Shown: positions 53,042 to 61,116 of the stretch, piece after piece
Layout of the letters: the number at the start of each line of letters is the position of its first letter
Numbering within the stretch: position 1 is the first letter of the stretch
NCBI RefSeq assembly: GCF_022180365.1
Contig: NZ_BQKV01000037.1
Location: 1-61,950, forward strand
DNA from: Faecalibacterium gallinarum
GTDB lineage: Bacteria; Bacillota; Clostridia; Oscillospirales; Ruminococcaceae
Reading direction: 5' to 3'
DNA length: 61,950 nucleotides
Program-made: the position numbers and the translations under genes
Notes under the pieces: model-generated
The model's input: only the letters and a program-made list of their open reading frames with translations
The model's database searches: none
What the model was told of the DNA's origin: nothing

Positions 53042-53282
53042 CAAGCGTTTTGAAGTGCTCCATGCTAGAACTATATTCTGTAAGAATATAATGAATGGCG
53101 AGTCGTCATTCTTTGAAGAACCCCTTTTCGAGCCCTCAGGGATTCAAAGCAAAAGACGGAGCTTTTCCTTTGAATCCCTGATGCTTCGCAAGAGTTTACA
53201 CTCTTGCTCAGTCGGTTACCATGTTTGACACATGGTAACCGGAGGACATTTTAAAGTAGCATGGAGTACTTCTAAGCGTTTG
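53042..53282 (+). ncRNA. Retron msr-msd non-coding RNA
   Basis: Terminal repeats a1 (53042-53066) and a2 (53258-53282) pair over 25 positions: 21 Watson-Crick, three G-U and one mismatch. A G at 53068, just after a1, is a candidate branch point. Two short msr stem-loops with 3-base loops follow (53072-53090 and 53093-53111). Then come a 13-bp stem CAGGGATTCAAAG/CTTTGAATCCCTG (53137-53180), GCAAGAG/CTCTTGC (53188-53207) and a 12-bp stem CGGTTACCATGT/ACATGGTAACCG (53213-53241), forming the msd part. The RT gene starts 17 bases after a2. Confidence 0.85.
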
Positions 53283-53299
53283 ACTTAAATGAGGATTAT

Positions 53300-54343
53300 A
53301 TGATGGATTGGGATAAATTTAAAACCCAAGCGATACAAAAAGCCAGAGTTGATAGGATTCGTGATATTGAACTAAGGAGTTATCTATCGTACGCCGAAAA
53401 ATTGGTGAAGCAGAATCTACCTGTTATTGTAGATGCTGCAAGTTTAGCAAGTTTCGTTGGGATAGATCTTCTCTATTTATGTCAAATGGCCTATGGAACA
53501 GAATATTTTTACAGAAGATTTCAAATATCCAAAAAAAGTGGTGGAATGCGTGAAATCGCAGAACCGCTACCAGATTTAAAAGCTGTACAAAATTGGATTT
53601 TAACGAATATATTAAATTACACCTCGGTTAGCAAATATGCTAAAGCTTATGTAAAAAATCAAAGTATAAAAAGCAATGCACGCTTTCATAGAGAGCAGAA
53701 AGTTTTAGTTTCAATGGATGTTAAAGACTTTTTTCCTTCAATTAAAATAGAGGATGTCTTTAAAATTTTTGTAAATCTTGGTTATATAGAAAACGTCTCT
53801 TGGTTTCTTGCTCATTTGTGCTGCTTAAATGGAGAATTGCCTCAAGGAGCTCCAACGAGTCCATATCTTTCTAACCTAAGAATGAGAAATTTCGACAGTG
53901 AAGTAGGCACTTATGCACTTGAAAATGGTTGGAGATATACGCGTTATGCAGATGATTTGACATTTTCTGGAGATGGAAATGTTAAAGAATTAATTCGGAC
54001 TGTATCGGGTTTACTTCTAAAGAATCATTTGTATCCTAACACAAAGAAGACTCGAGTTGCACGACAAAATACACGTCAGGAAGTAACTGGAATTGTTGTA
54101 AATAAAAAGATCCAAACAGCCAAACAGTATAGAAAAAAGATTCGACAGGAAGTCTATTATATAAAAAAATATGGTTTGGATTCACACTTGACTTTTTGTC
54201 AGATCAGCCAAAAGAATTACTTGAATCATTTACAGGGTAAAATCTTATATGCGCTTTTTGTCAACCCAAAAGACAAAGAACTCTTGGAATATAAGGAATT
54301 TATTTCTGATCTTTTGATAAAAACAAAAAGTTCATTAAAATAA
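53300..54343 (+). CDS. Retron reverse transcriptase
   Basis: A 347-aa RNA-directed DNA polymerase that makes the msDNA from the RNA just upstream. Catalytic YADD at 216-219, QGAPTSP for motif 4, and first Asp in SMDVKDFFPSI. Both retron-specific signatures are present: NAxxH as NARFH (126-130) in region X and VTG (262-264) in region Y, which recognises the RNA. GAGG lies five bases before the first of two adjacent ATGs. The stop codon lies inside the 8-bp target duplication of the downstream IS66 element. Confidence 0.95.
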   Translation: MMDWDKFKTQAIQKARVDRIRDIELRSYLSYAEKLVKQNLPVIVDAASLASFVGIDLLYLCQMAYGTEYFYRRFQISKKSGGMREIAEPLPDLKAVQNWILTNILNYTSVSKYAKAYVKNQSIKSNARFHREQKVLVSMDVKDFFPSIKIEDVFKIFVNLGYIENVSWFLAHLCCLNGELPQGAPTSPYLSNLRMRNFDSEVGTYALENGWRYTRYADDLTFSGDGNVKELIRTVSGLLLKNHLYPNTKKTRVARQNTRQEVTGIVVNKKIQTAKQYRKKIRQEVYYIKKYGLDSHLTFCQISQKNYLNHLQGKILYALFVNPKDKELLEYKEFISDLLIKTKSSLK

Positions 54344-54346
54344 AGG
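54339..54346. repeat. Left target-site duplication of the IS66 element
   Basis: AATAAAGG, containing the TAA stop codon of the reverse transcriptase. The identical copy is at 56990-56997. Confidence 0.95.
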
Positions 54347-54416
54347 GTAAGCGCTCCATAATCCCCCGTGAGGGATAAAGAAAAGAGCTCCCATAAGGAT
54401 CTCAAATCGGTTAAAA

Positions 54417-55997
54417 TTATTTGAGTTTGCAATACTCGGGAAGGCTTTCAGCCCAGGGGAGCAGCGGAACCAGTTGTTCCTCGGTAGGATTTTCGCCCAG
54501 TTTGGGCAGCTCCTGCAGCAGGAACAGTAGGTAACCAAAGGGATCCAGACCATTGTGCTTGGCTGTCTCGATCACACTGAAACATAGGGCACTGGCATCG
54601 GCACCCTTTGCGGTGTCGCAGAACAGAAAATTCTTGCGCGCCATCACGAAAGGCTTCACCGTGCGTTCGGCAAGGTTATTGGTCAGTTCCAGGCGGCCGT
54701 CCAGAAGCACGGCGCTCAGCGCTTGCTTCTGGTTGAGAGAGTAGGCTTTGGCCTTGCTCAGCGCAGTGCCTTCTGCCGCCTCGAAGCTGTCCAGCAGTTC
54801 CCAGTAACTGTTCAACAGCGGCCGGAGTTTTTCCTGCCGCTGCGTAAAGCGGGCCTCTGGCGATTGGTCTTTCCAGGCCTGCTCCAGGGAGAACATCTCC
54901 TCAATCAGATGAAAAGCTGCCTCGGATCGGCTTCCCTGTACCGGCTTGCCGTCCACAAAGCATTCCACCCACTTGCGTCTTGCGTGAGCCCAACAGCCCA
55001 CATGGGTCACGGAATCCAGACAATTGTAACCCGAATAGCCGTCGGTCTGGGTATAGCCGGAGAAGCCCTGCAGCATCTCTTTGGCTACCCGGCCTGAACG
55101 GCTGGGACTGTACTGGTACAGTGCAATTTTCTTTTCGGCAGAACAGAACACCCACATCTGGGACATCTGACTGGATTCCCGGCCATCCTCTTTCAGGACA
55201 TGGACGCGGGTCTCGTCCACATTCACAATGTCCTGCCGCAGCAGCTCCCTGCGAAGCTGCTCATACAGGGGCTTGAACCAACGGGCACTGCGGATTACCC
55301 AGTTGGCCATGGTATTGCGCCGAAGATCCACACCCTGCCCCTTCCAGTAAGCCTCCTGGCGATACAGCGGAACTCCGTTCTGGAACTTCTCCTGCATGAT
55401 ATAGGCTACCGTGGAGGGAGCCGCCATGCTTTTCTTCATCACTGGAACAGGAGCTTCGGCCTGCCGGATATAGCTCTCCCCAGTCTGGGCTTCACAGTGC
55501 GCACATTTGTAGCTGGCGGCATAGTAATCCACCACATACACCTGGGCCGGCACAATCACCAGTTCAGACCGGACAAACTTTTCTCCAATCCGTACCATGG
55601 TGCTGCCGCACTTGGCGCAAATCTGTTCCTGCTCCGGCAGCTCACAGACTACCTTCTTGTGTTCCAAGCCTTCTGTCAGTTCTTCTTTGGTCCGTTTCGC
55701 TTTCCGGGCATGGGCCTTCACCGGGGTCGTTTTTCCCGGTTCCGGAGCAGATGCATCGCTGCAGGCTTCCGCTTCATTGAAGAAGTCCAACTGTTGAGCG
55801 TCCACATACTGAATCTGCTCACTGGATTGCCCAAACATCCGTTTGCGCATCTGAACCAGCTGTTCATTCAGGGACTGCATCTTCACCAGCTGTTTTTCCA
55901 GTAACTGCTTCTCCTGCTCCAGCCGCTGTTTCTCTTGCTCCAGTGACCGGATATACGCCGCCACTTCCGGCGGAAGATTTTGGGTATCCAGATTCAT
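54417..55997 (-). CDS. tnpC: IS66 family transposase TnpC
   Basis: A 526-aa DDE-type transposase. A coiled-coil N-terminus (EQEKQRLEQEKQLLEKQL) and the IS66 N-terminal block MRKRMFGQSSEQ are followed by a zinc-finger-like CxxC pair (ICAKCGSTM, CAHCEAQTG) and the catalytic domain with VDETRVHV, TDGYSGYN and a late Glu. Ends with the IS66 C-terminal block (LLFLLQELPKLGENPTEEQL). ATG with AAGGAG upstream; 12 extra codons upstream are possible. Intact. Confidence 0.95.
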   Translation of the reverse strand: MNLDTQNLPPEVAAYIRSLEQEKQRLEQEKQLLEKQLVKMQSLNEQLVQMRKRMFGQSSEQIQYVDAQQLDFFNEAEACSDASAPEPGKTTPVKAHARKAKRTKEELTEGLEHKKVVCELPEQEQICAKCGSTMVRIGEKFVRSELVIVPAQVYVVDYYAASYKCAHCEAQTGESYIRQAEAPVPVMKKSMAAPSTVAYIMQEKFQNGVPLYRQEAYWKGQGVDLRRNTMANWVIRSARWFKPLYEQLRRELLRQDIVNVDETRVHVLKEDGRESSQMSQMWVFCSAEKKIALYQYSPSRSGRVAKEMLQGFSGYTQTDGYSGYNCLDSVTHVGCWAHARRKWVECFVDGKPVQGSRSEAAFHLIEEMFSLEQAWKDQSPEARFTQRQEKLRPLLNSYWELLDSFEAAEGTALSKAKAYSLNQKQALSAVLLDGRLELTNNLAERTVKPFVMARKNFLFCDTAKGADASALCFSVIETAKHNGLDPFGYLLFLLQELPKLGENPTEEQLVPLLPWAESLPEYCKLK

Positions 55998-56150
55998 GGC
56001 GGTTCTCCTTACGGGTGGATTTTCTGTTTCCATTATACCGAAAAAAGTGCCTGAACACCAGGAAAAGACGCATTCCTGGATGAGAAATTTCTTGTGGAAA
56101 ACCGCCGCTTTTCAGGCAGAATATTCCCCGAAAACGGCTTCCCTGGTGGA

Positions 56151-56507
56151 TTATACCAGCTCTTTCGGGCGTCCGGGACGGATCGCCCTGGGCTGCTCAA
56201 TATTCAGCCCCTGCATGAGCCAGGTGAACTGCTCCCAGGTCAGCGGCTTTACTTCCTGGGCATTCCGCGGCCATTGGTAACGGCCATTGTCCAGCCGCTT
56301 GTACAGCAATACAAAGCCGTCTGGTTCCCACAGCAGCGCCTTCAGCCGGTCACAGCGTTTGCCGCAGAACAGAAACAGGCTGCTGGAATAGGGATCTATC
56401 CCAAAGTTCTGCTGCACAAAAGGGACCAGGCTGTTCAGTCCCTTGCGCATATCGGTGTAGCCACAGACAATATACACGTTCTTGGCCTGTCGGATATCTC
56501 CCAGCAT
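56151..56507 (-). CDS. tnpB: IS66 accessory protein TnpB
   Basis: A 118-aa protein of the IS66 Orf2 family. CGYTDMRKGLNSL, FLFCGKRCDRLKALLWEPDGFVLLYKRL and the middle WPR motif are characteristic. It is needed for IS66 transposition but its activity is not known. Starts one base after the tnpA stop on the minus strand. Confidence 0.95.
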   Translation of the reverse strand: MLGDIRQAKNVYIVCGYTDMRKGLNSLVPFVQQNFGIDPYSSSLFLFCGKRCDRLKALLWEPDGFVLLYKRLDNGRYQWPRNAQEVKPLTWEQFTWLMQGLNIEQPRAIRPGRPKELV

Positions 56508-56508
56508 C

Positions 56509-56874
56509 TTAAGCCAGCCCTTTCACCAGCTTGACCAGGTATTCTATGGGTACATCTGCCGGCAGATAAATGCGAACTTCTCCCTTTTCGATGCAAATAC
56601 CAGATGTCCCTGCCTCGTCTGCACAGCAGTCTGCAGACGATTTGGAAGCAAGTACTTCTTCACCTGACTTTTGGATCTGTACCGGAACAATTTCCTGGCC
56701 CGAAAGAATTTCTCCTGCCAGTTCATCCCGCAGCAGCCCCTGCCATCTCATGAGGGTTGAATATTTCACGCCGGCCTGTGCGCACCACTCCCGCTTGTTC
56801 TTTCCACTGCGGGCGCACTCCTGCAGCAGGCTAAGGTAGTGCTGCTTTTTTAATTTCTGATATTGATTGCTCAT
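56509..56874 (-). CDS. tnpA: IS66 accessory protein TnpA
   Basis: A 121-aa protein with an N-terminal helix-turn-helix (CAQAGVKYSTLMRWQGLLRDE) that may bind the IS ends, and a variable C-terminus ending in an IRIYLPADVPIEYLVKLVK-type block shared by IS66 Orf1 proteins. First gene of the element. Confidence 0.9.
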   Translation of the reverse strand: MSNQYQKLKKQHYLSLLQECARSGKNKREWCAQAGVKYSTLMRWQGLLRDELAGEILSGQEIVPVQIQKSGEEVLASKSSADCCADEAGTSGICIEKGEVRIYLPADVPIEYLVKLVKGLA

Positions 56875-56974
56875 TTTTTACCCCTGCGAGACTTCTCAGA
56901 TTTCTAAGACTTCTAAGACTTTTGATACTTTCTCTTATTTTCTCACAGGTCAGTACTTTTTTACAGTCGGGGGA

Positions 56975-57241
56975 TTATGGAGCGGTTACAATAAAGGTGC
57001 GCCCCGAAGGACGCACCTGGCTTGAAAAAAGCTGTCTATGTATGGCAGGGCGTTCCCCGGCGGGAACGTCCTGTTTTTCTTTTGCCGAACAGCGGGCCTG
57101 CTCTGCCTGCCATACGGCAAAGGCTTTCTGGTCTTCCTCATTACTGAAGCTTTCCAGAATCGCCGGATAAAAACATCGGGCCAATCGCTCGATGACTTCG
57201 TCCGGGTAACAAGAGTTGTTTACAGCTTTTTTCTTATTCAA
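56975..57241 (-). CDS. Small mobile-element protein with IS66-altered C-terminus
   Basis: An 88-aa hydrophilic protein. NNSCYPDEVIERLARCFYPAILESFSNEEDQKAFAVWQAEQ resembles small proteins I associate with Firmicutes mobilizable and conjugative elements, function unknown. The TTG start has AGGAGG five bases upstream. The last codons lie in the IS66 right end: without the IS, the frame would read into the antisense of the reverse transcriptase end for about 11 further codons. So the current tail (VTAP) is a product of the insertion. Confidence 0.55.
   Translation of the reverse strand: MNKKKAVNNSCYPDEVIERLARCFYPAILESFSNEEDQKAFAVWQAEQARCSAKEKQDVPAGERPAIHRQLFSSQVRPSGRTFIVTAP
56990..56997. repeat. 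Right target-site duplication of the IS66 element
   Basis: AATAAAGG, identical to 54339-54346. Confidence 0.95.
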
Positions 57242-57268
57242 CGACACCTCCTGTTCTGGTCCACACAC

Positions 57269-57453
57269 CCAGTTGATCGGAAGCTTTGAAGCCCCGTGTG
57301 GAAAAGCCGACGTTCATACTTTGAAAGCCGGTAAATTTTACAAGCAGGAACACAAAACATGTGCCCCATCCGGCATTTTCTCCCAAGTTTTTAAAGGAAG
57401 TATAAACCAGCCCACCTCAATCCCACCCTAACGGAGCTGGACAGAATGAAAAA
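57269..57453. other. Gap without gene
   Basis: 185 bases upstream of the small protein gene. No promoter, repeat or frame stands out. Confidence 0.4.
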
Positions 57454-58407
57454 CTACGCCGATTGTTCTTGTTCTGACCCTAGCACTTCTGACAGGCTAA
57501 AACCCAACGCAGCCAGATACGCAAGATGCTTTTCCAGAATAGCCTGGACCGCTTTTCTCTGTTCCCATGAGGTAAGAAGCGTGGGCGTTTGTTTGAAGAT
57601 AGTCTCCCAGCTTTCCTGCATGGCGACTGCAGCATCAGCAAGCTGATTGTAAATAGAGGAAGTTTCCTTATGGGCTGGATTGCTCTCACCTGGGGGTGGT
57701 GCCAATGACGGGTCGCTTAGTGAGCTTTTCTCTGGCTGAAACGGTTTCTGCTTGGCGGCAGGCTTTGCCCTGGACTGGGGGTTTTTGATCTGCTCCAGAA
57801 GGGCATCATAATCCTCCGGCCTGGCCTTGGCCAGCCGCTCAAAGAGTGCGTCCGGCGCTTTCAAATCGCCGGAAAGAACCCGCTGCCGGATGCCAGGACA
57901 CAACTCCTCTGCGAGGTCCACACCTGCGGCGAACAGCGCTGCCCGGCGGACGGCACTGGCGCTGATATGGTTTTCCCGTGCGATCCGCTCACAGGTTTTC
58001 TCGGAGGTTTGCTGGTGTTCATTTTGAGCATCAGCAGACCGGACTGGGAGCGTGTGCTGGTTCCCATGAAATCCATCCTGCTTTTCAGCGTCGTACTGTT
58101 TACCTACCAGAAACTTTTTCTGTTCGGGCGTCAGGTTCCGGCGGCCAAGTTGGTGTTTGCAAATCCAGACGAGGACTTCATCTCTTGTTTCCAGCTCCAA
58201 GTTACGGACAATGCATGGGATTTCCGGGTGGCTTTGCAGAATTTCATAGCGGTTGTGTCCGTCCACAATGGTGCCGTTCCAAACAAGGATCGGAGCCAAC
58301 AGCTCGCCTTCGGCCAAAATGTTTTCCTCCAGCTGTTTGCGTTCATCCTGGGTCAGGGGTGGAATCTGTGCCTTGAATTCAGGGTCAATGTGCAATGTCT
58401 GTGTCAT
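57454..58407 (-). CDS. ParB/Srx-fold nuclease-like protein of the mobile element
   Basis: A 317-aa protein. The N-terminal 100 residues form a ParB/sulfiredoxin-like domain with ILAEGELLAPILVWNGTIVDGHNRYEI, where VDGHNR is the typical nucleotide-binding block. A predicted helix-turn-helix follows (ARENHISASAVRRAALFA). The C-terminal part is Pro/Ser-rich then helical. Such proteins are common on mobile elements and may aid partition, regulation or nicking. It overlaps the relaxase stop by 23 bases. Confidence 0.78.
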   Translation of the reverse strand: MTQTLHIDPEFKAQIPPLTQDERKQLEENILAEGELLAPILVWNGTIVDGHNRYEILQSHPEIPCIVRNLELETRDEVLVWICKHQLGRRNLTPEQKKFLVGKQYDAEKQDGFHGNQHTLPVRSADAQNEHQQTSEKTCERIARENHISASAVRRAALFAAGVDLAEELCPGIRQRVLSGDLKAPDALFERLAKARPEDYDALLEQIKNPQSRAKPAAKQKPFQPEKSSLSDPSLAPPPGESNPAHKETSSIYNQLADAAVAMQESWETIFKQTPTLLTSWEQRKAVQAILEKHLAYLAALGFSLSEVLGSEQEQSA

Positions 58408-59965
58408 GCAGCCCTCCTTCCTGTACCTGGTGGCGTTCGACCTGCCGAAGCATGGACTCCAGATTATGCTGCGCGTTGCTGAGTTCTATCCACGCCTTTT
58501 TCGCTTCACGGTACGCCTCATAGAACCGGGCCTTTTCCGAGATCAGCTGTTCGCGCTCGGCTTCGAGCTGTTTCAGGCTAGGCAGTTTGGTAATTTTTTG
58601 GGCCTTGAAATAGGCAGCTGCCGCCTGGTAAGCTGTCAGTTCGGCGCGGTGTTGTTCCCGAAAGGTTTCCGGGTTCTTTGCTGTCTTGATTTGCTGGGCA
58701 AGCTTCTTGTTCTGGACATAGGCCAAAACATGGCGGCTTAGTTCCTGGTTGGCTTTGATGCGGCCCTCCAGGTCTTTCACTACCTTGAGGGCTTCGTCGC
58801 GCTTTTCCTGAAGTTCAGCAACCCGAGCGTTTAGTTCTTCCTCGCTGTTCAGATTGTACCGGGTGAACAGTGCCAGGGATTTTGCCATCTGCTTGAGATT
58901 GAAAATCTTGGCCCAGTGCTCGTAGCCGGCGCCCTTGTCCGCGGCCAGCTTGGCCTGAATGTCAATCAGACGACTGATGCGGTCGGGGTTCGGATCGGAG
59001 CGGCGAAGGCTGGCAGTTTTCTTTCGCTCGGCATTTTCAGCGAGAACGGCCAGAACCTTTTCTTTGGAAAAATCATCCCCCAGCTTGCGGGAGGAGATGG
59101 GCTTGGTCCGGTCGGCAGTTCGATAGCTGAACCGCCCCCGGCTCTCACTGACGGTGACGCCATGCTCCTGCAAAAGCTGAGCGGAAAATTCCTCAAGACT
59201 CGTAGCCTTCGTCAGAACAGAACGGATTTGCCTCCGAAGGGTTGCCTTCTCGGTTTCGAATTTGGTTTGCCGGATAGGCTGGCCGGAAGCGGCTGCCTTC
59301 TGGTTGGCGTGGTCGAGGCGGCGCTGGCCGCGCCGCTGCGCCCAATATTCCTTTTCGGTAATCCGTTCGCCGGTGCCGTTTAGCAGGTCGATCTGGTAGA
59401 GTCCGGCCTCCTGACAAAGCTCCATGGTCTCGACCCGCAGATGCCGGAGCATCGCGGCGGTGCAGCGGTGCTTCATGCCCTCCTGCCAGTCGCAGGGCTT
59501 TTCCATATAGGGCTGGCGCGGGATATCTCGCACCCGGACGCTGCAAATGACGATGTGAACGTGGATATTCCCGGCTCCGTTGTGTCCGTCGGGGTGGGAG
59601 CAGACAATAGCGGGATGACCCGGAAAGTTTTCTTTGCAGAATTGCAGGCCAAGCGCCTGGGCTTTTTCCAGGGTCAATCCATTGTCCGCAGCATCCCGCG
59701 GGTCGAAGCTGATGATATATTGGTGAGTCTTCACATCGTCGGGAGAGAAGTTCTTTCCGTACTTCCGGTTTGCCAGTAGGCAGGCCATGGCAAAGGACTG
59801 CCCGCCGCATTCCAGAGTGTCCAGTAAGTACTCCTCCCGTAGCTTGGGGTGGCCGTTCTCATCCAGAATCGGCAGGCCGGTGTACTCGTTGTGCTGAAAG
59901 GTCAGGTAATGTTCAGGCGCTGTTAGATCGGAGTTCTTCGAGCTTGTATGCTTGATGGTTGCCAT
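58385..59965 (-). CDS. Relaxase/mobilization nuclease
   Basis: A 526-aa relaxase of the VirD2/MobP-like class that should nick oriT and lead the transferred strand. The N-terminal domain has candidate Tyr residues near the start (EHYLTFQHNEY), HQYIISFDP and the metal-binding histidines in GNIHVHIVICS. The C-terminal half is a long coiled coil (AELQEKRDEALKVVKDLEG). ATG with GGGAG upstream; the frame extends nine codons further. It overlaps mobC by 53 bases. Confidence 0.87.
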   Translation of the reverse strand: MATIKHTSSKNSDLTAPEHYLTFQHNEYTGLPILDENGHPKLREEYLLDTLECGGQSFAMACLLANRKYGKNFSPDDVKTHQYIISFDPRDAADNGLTLEKAQALGLQFCKENFPGHPAIVCSHPDGHNGAGNIHVHIVICSVRVRDIPRQPYMEKPCDWQEGMKHRCTAAMLRHLRVETMELCQEAGLYQIDLLNGTGERITEKEYWAQRRGQRRLDHANQKAAASGQPIRQTKFETEKATLRRQIRSVLTKATSLEEFSAQLLQEHGVTVSESRGRFSYRTADRTKPISSRKLGDDFSKEKVLAVLAENAERKKTASLRRSDPNPDRISRLIDIQAKLAADKGAGYEHWAKIFNLKQMAKSLALFTRYNLNSEEELNARVAELQEKRDEALKVVKDLEGRIKANQELSRHVLAYVQNKKLAQQIKTAKNPETFREQHRAELTAYQAAAAYFKAQKITKLPSLKQLEAEREQLISEKARFYEAYREAKKAWIELSNAQHNLESMLRQVERHQVQEGGLHDTDIAH

Positions 59966-60368
59966 ACAGTTCTCCCATCTTTTTCTCGGCATCCAGCCGG
60001 AAGAGTGTGAGGGCGGACAGTTCGGTCAAGAGCTGCGCCCGAATTTGTTCTGAATCTTTGCCGCCGCTGTTGAAGTGACGGGCAAGCTGGTTCAGATTGC
60101 TGCCGATCTTGCCGCATTGCCCCAGAAGGTCAGAGAGAATGTTCAGTGCTTCCTCTCCGCCGCCAGTGACAACAAGGGTTTGCTTGATGGGCTGACTAAG
60201 CAGGGAACGGCGAATGAGAGTGGACATATTGACGCGGAGAAGTTTGCAGAGGAGTTCCAGTTCCAGCTTCTCCTGTTCTGTGACCCGGAACTTGATGAGC
60301 TTGTTTTTCCTCGGTGTGCCGTTGTGCTGGGGTTTGTGTCTAGTCGAACGAATGCTAGGCTTGGTCAT
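59913..60368 (-). CDS. mobC: Plasmid mobilization relaxosome protein MobC
   Basis: A 151-aa accessory protein that helps the relaxase open oriT. The basic N-terminus and ribbon-helix-helix-like region (IKFRVTEQEKLELELLCKLLRVNMSTLIRRSLL) is followed by the MobC block IGSNLNQLARHFNSGG. AGGAGG lies four bases before the chosen ATG, well inside the longest frame. First gene of the minus-strand mobilization operon, or second after a small frame. Confidence 0.9.
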   Translation of the reverse strand: MTKPSIRSTRHKPQHNGTPRKNKLIKFRVTEQEKLELELLCKLLRVNMSTLIRRSLLSQPIKQTLVVTGGGEEALNILSDLLGQCGKIGSNLNQLARHFNSGGKDSEQIRAQLLTELSALTLFRLDAEKKMGELYGNHQAYKLEELRSNSA

Positions 60369-60405
60369 TGTACCTCCTTGCTGTTTGACTAGCTCCTCTT
60401 TGGAG

Positions 60406-60579
60406 CTATGTATGGCGGCACAGCCGAAGATCGCGCGGAACGCGAAATGTGAGCAGGGTTTGGGGAAGGCACTCCCCAACAAGTACGACCAGATCGTGGG
60501 ACGCAATTTCAATTTGTGAAATTGTGGCCACAGGTCGATACTTGCTTTCCGCTTTTTCCGTAAGTTTGAAAATTTCCAT
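60406..60579 (-). CDS. Possible small protein upstream of mobC
   Basis: A 57-codon frame, MEIFKLTEKAESKYRPVATI at the start, with GGAG ten bases before the ATG. It ends 38 bases before mobC. The composition is protein-like, but the same DNA holds inverted repeats that could be oriT, so it may be chance. Function unknown. Confidence 0.35.
   Translation of the reverse strand: MEIFKLTEKAESKYRPVATISQIEIASHDLVVLVGECLPQTLLTFRVPRDLRLCRHT
60455..60535. other. Candidate oriT region
   Basis: Upstream of mobC are inverted repeats TTGGGGA/TCCCCAA (60460-60466, 60473-60479) and AATTTC/GAAATT (60505-60510, 60518-60523). Place and structure fit an origin of transfer. The nick site cannot be read. Confidence 0.35.
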
Positions 60580-60915
60580 TTCAAAACGGTCTCCAATCGG
60601 TCAAAGTAGGGAGTGCACAGTGTCTCCTTCTTGGTGGGGTTGCCGTTCTAATCCGAATTAAGTTCCTGCCCCTGTTTTGCAGCGGCGTTGTCACGCTCGC
60701 CCACATTTCTGCGGAGTCATGGCGCTATATCCTATCCGGACGGCTGATACAATTGTCAAGGTACGTATAAAGAATTGCGAACCGGTTGCCCAGCTGCAAG
60801 TCTCTCGAAAAGAAAAGGCTCCACAGCACCAAAAGATTTTGTCGTGGGTGGATGGCGGCAAAATGGTTTGGTGAAGCTGCGGAGCGGCTGCTTTAAAAGG
60901 TAAAAGATTTATTTC
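60580..60915. other. Leader region of the mobilization operon
   Basis: About 335 bases without a convincing gene between the probable promoter and the small frame. A TTGACA-like site (minus strand, near 60755-60760) is a further possible promoter element. Confidence 0.35.
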
Positions 60916-60945
60916 ATAGTATCATATATAAAATGTTATTGTCAA
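60916..60945 (-). promoter_or_regulatory. Probable promoter of the mobilization operon
   Basis: Minus strand: TTGACA (60945-60940), 18-base spacer, TACTAT (60921-60916). The second IS66 element is inserted 33 bases upstream of it. Confidence 0.55.
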
Positions 60946-61116
60946 TACAGAAAATTCTGTGAAACTCAGATAAATATAGTAAGCGCCCCACGAAATAGCG
61001 TACTTGTCAAGCCCAGTCTCCCAGTGAGAGAATTATTCCATGTAGTGGGCGTGTATTTTTGAGACCACTCTTAAAAATACACGGCCTCGGTGAGAAACCC
61101 CGCAGAGGAGGCAAAC

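Larger units (their letters stand above)
54347..56989 (-). mobile_element. Complete IS66 family insertion sequence
   Basis: A 2643-bp element with terminal inverted repeats GTAAGCGCTCCATAATCCCC and, on the other end, GTAACCGCTCCATAATCCCC (one mismatch in 22). It is flanked by a perfect 8-bp duplication AATAAAGG (54339-54346 and 56990-56997), the length expected for IS66. It carries tnpA, tnpB and tnpC on the minus strand, all intact, so it may still be active and inserted recently. Confidence 0.95.

Noticed and set aside
53137-53241. CRISPR-like array or transposon ends
   Set aside because: The three stems have unrelated sequences and no spacers of constant length. They fit the retron RNA bounded by a1/a2.
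60677-60874. 65-codon plus-strand frame before the second IS66
   Set aside because: No ribosome site, antisense to the mob leader and without recognisable sequence features.
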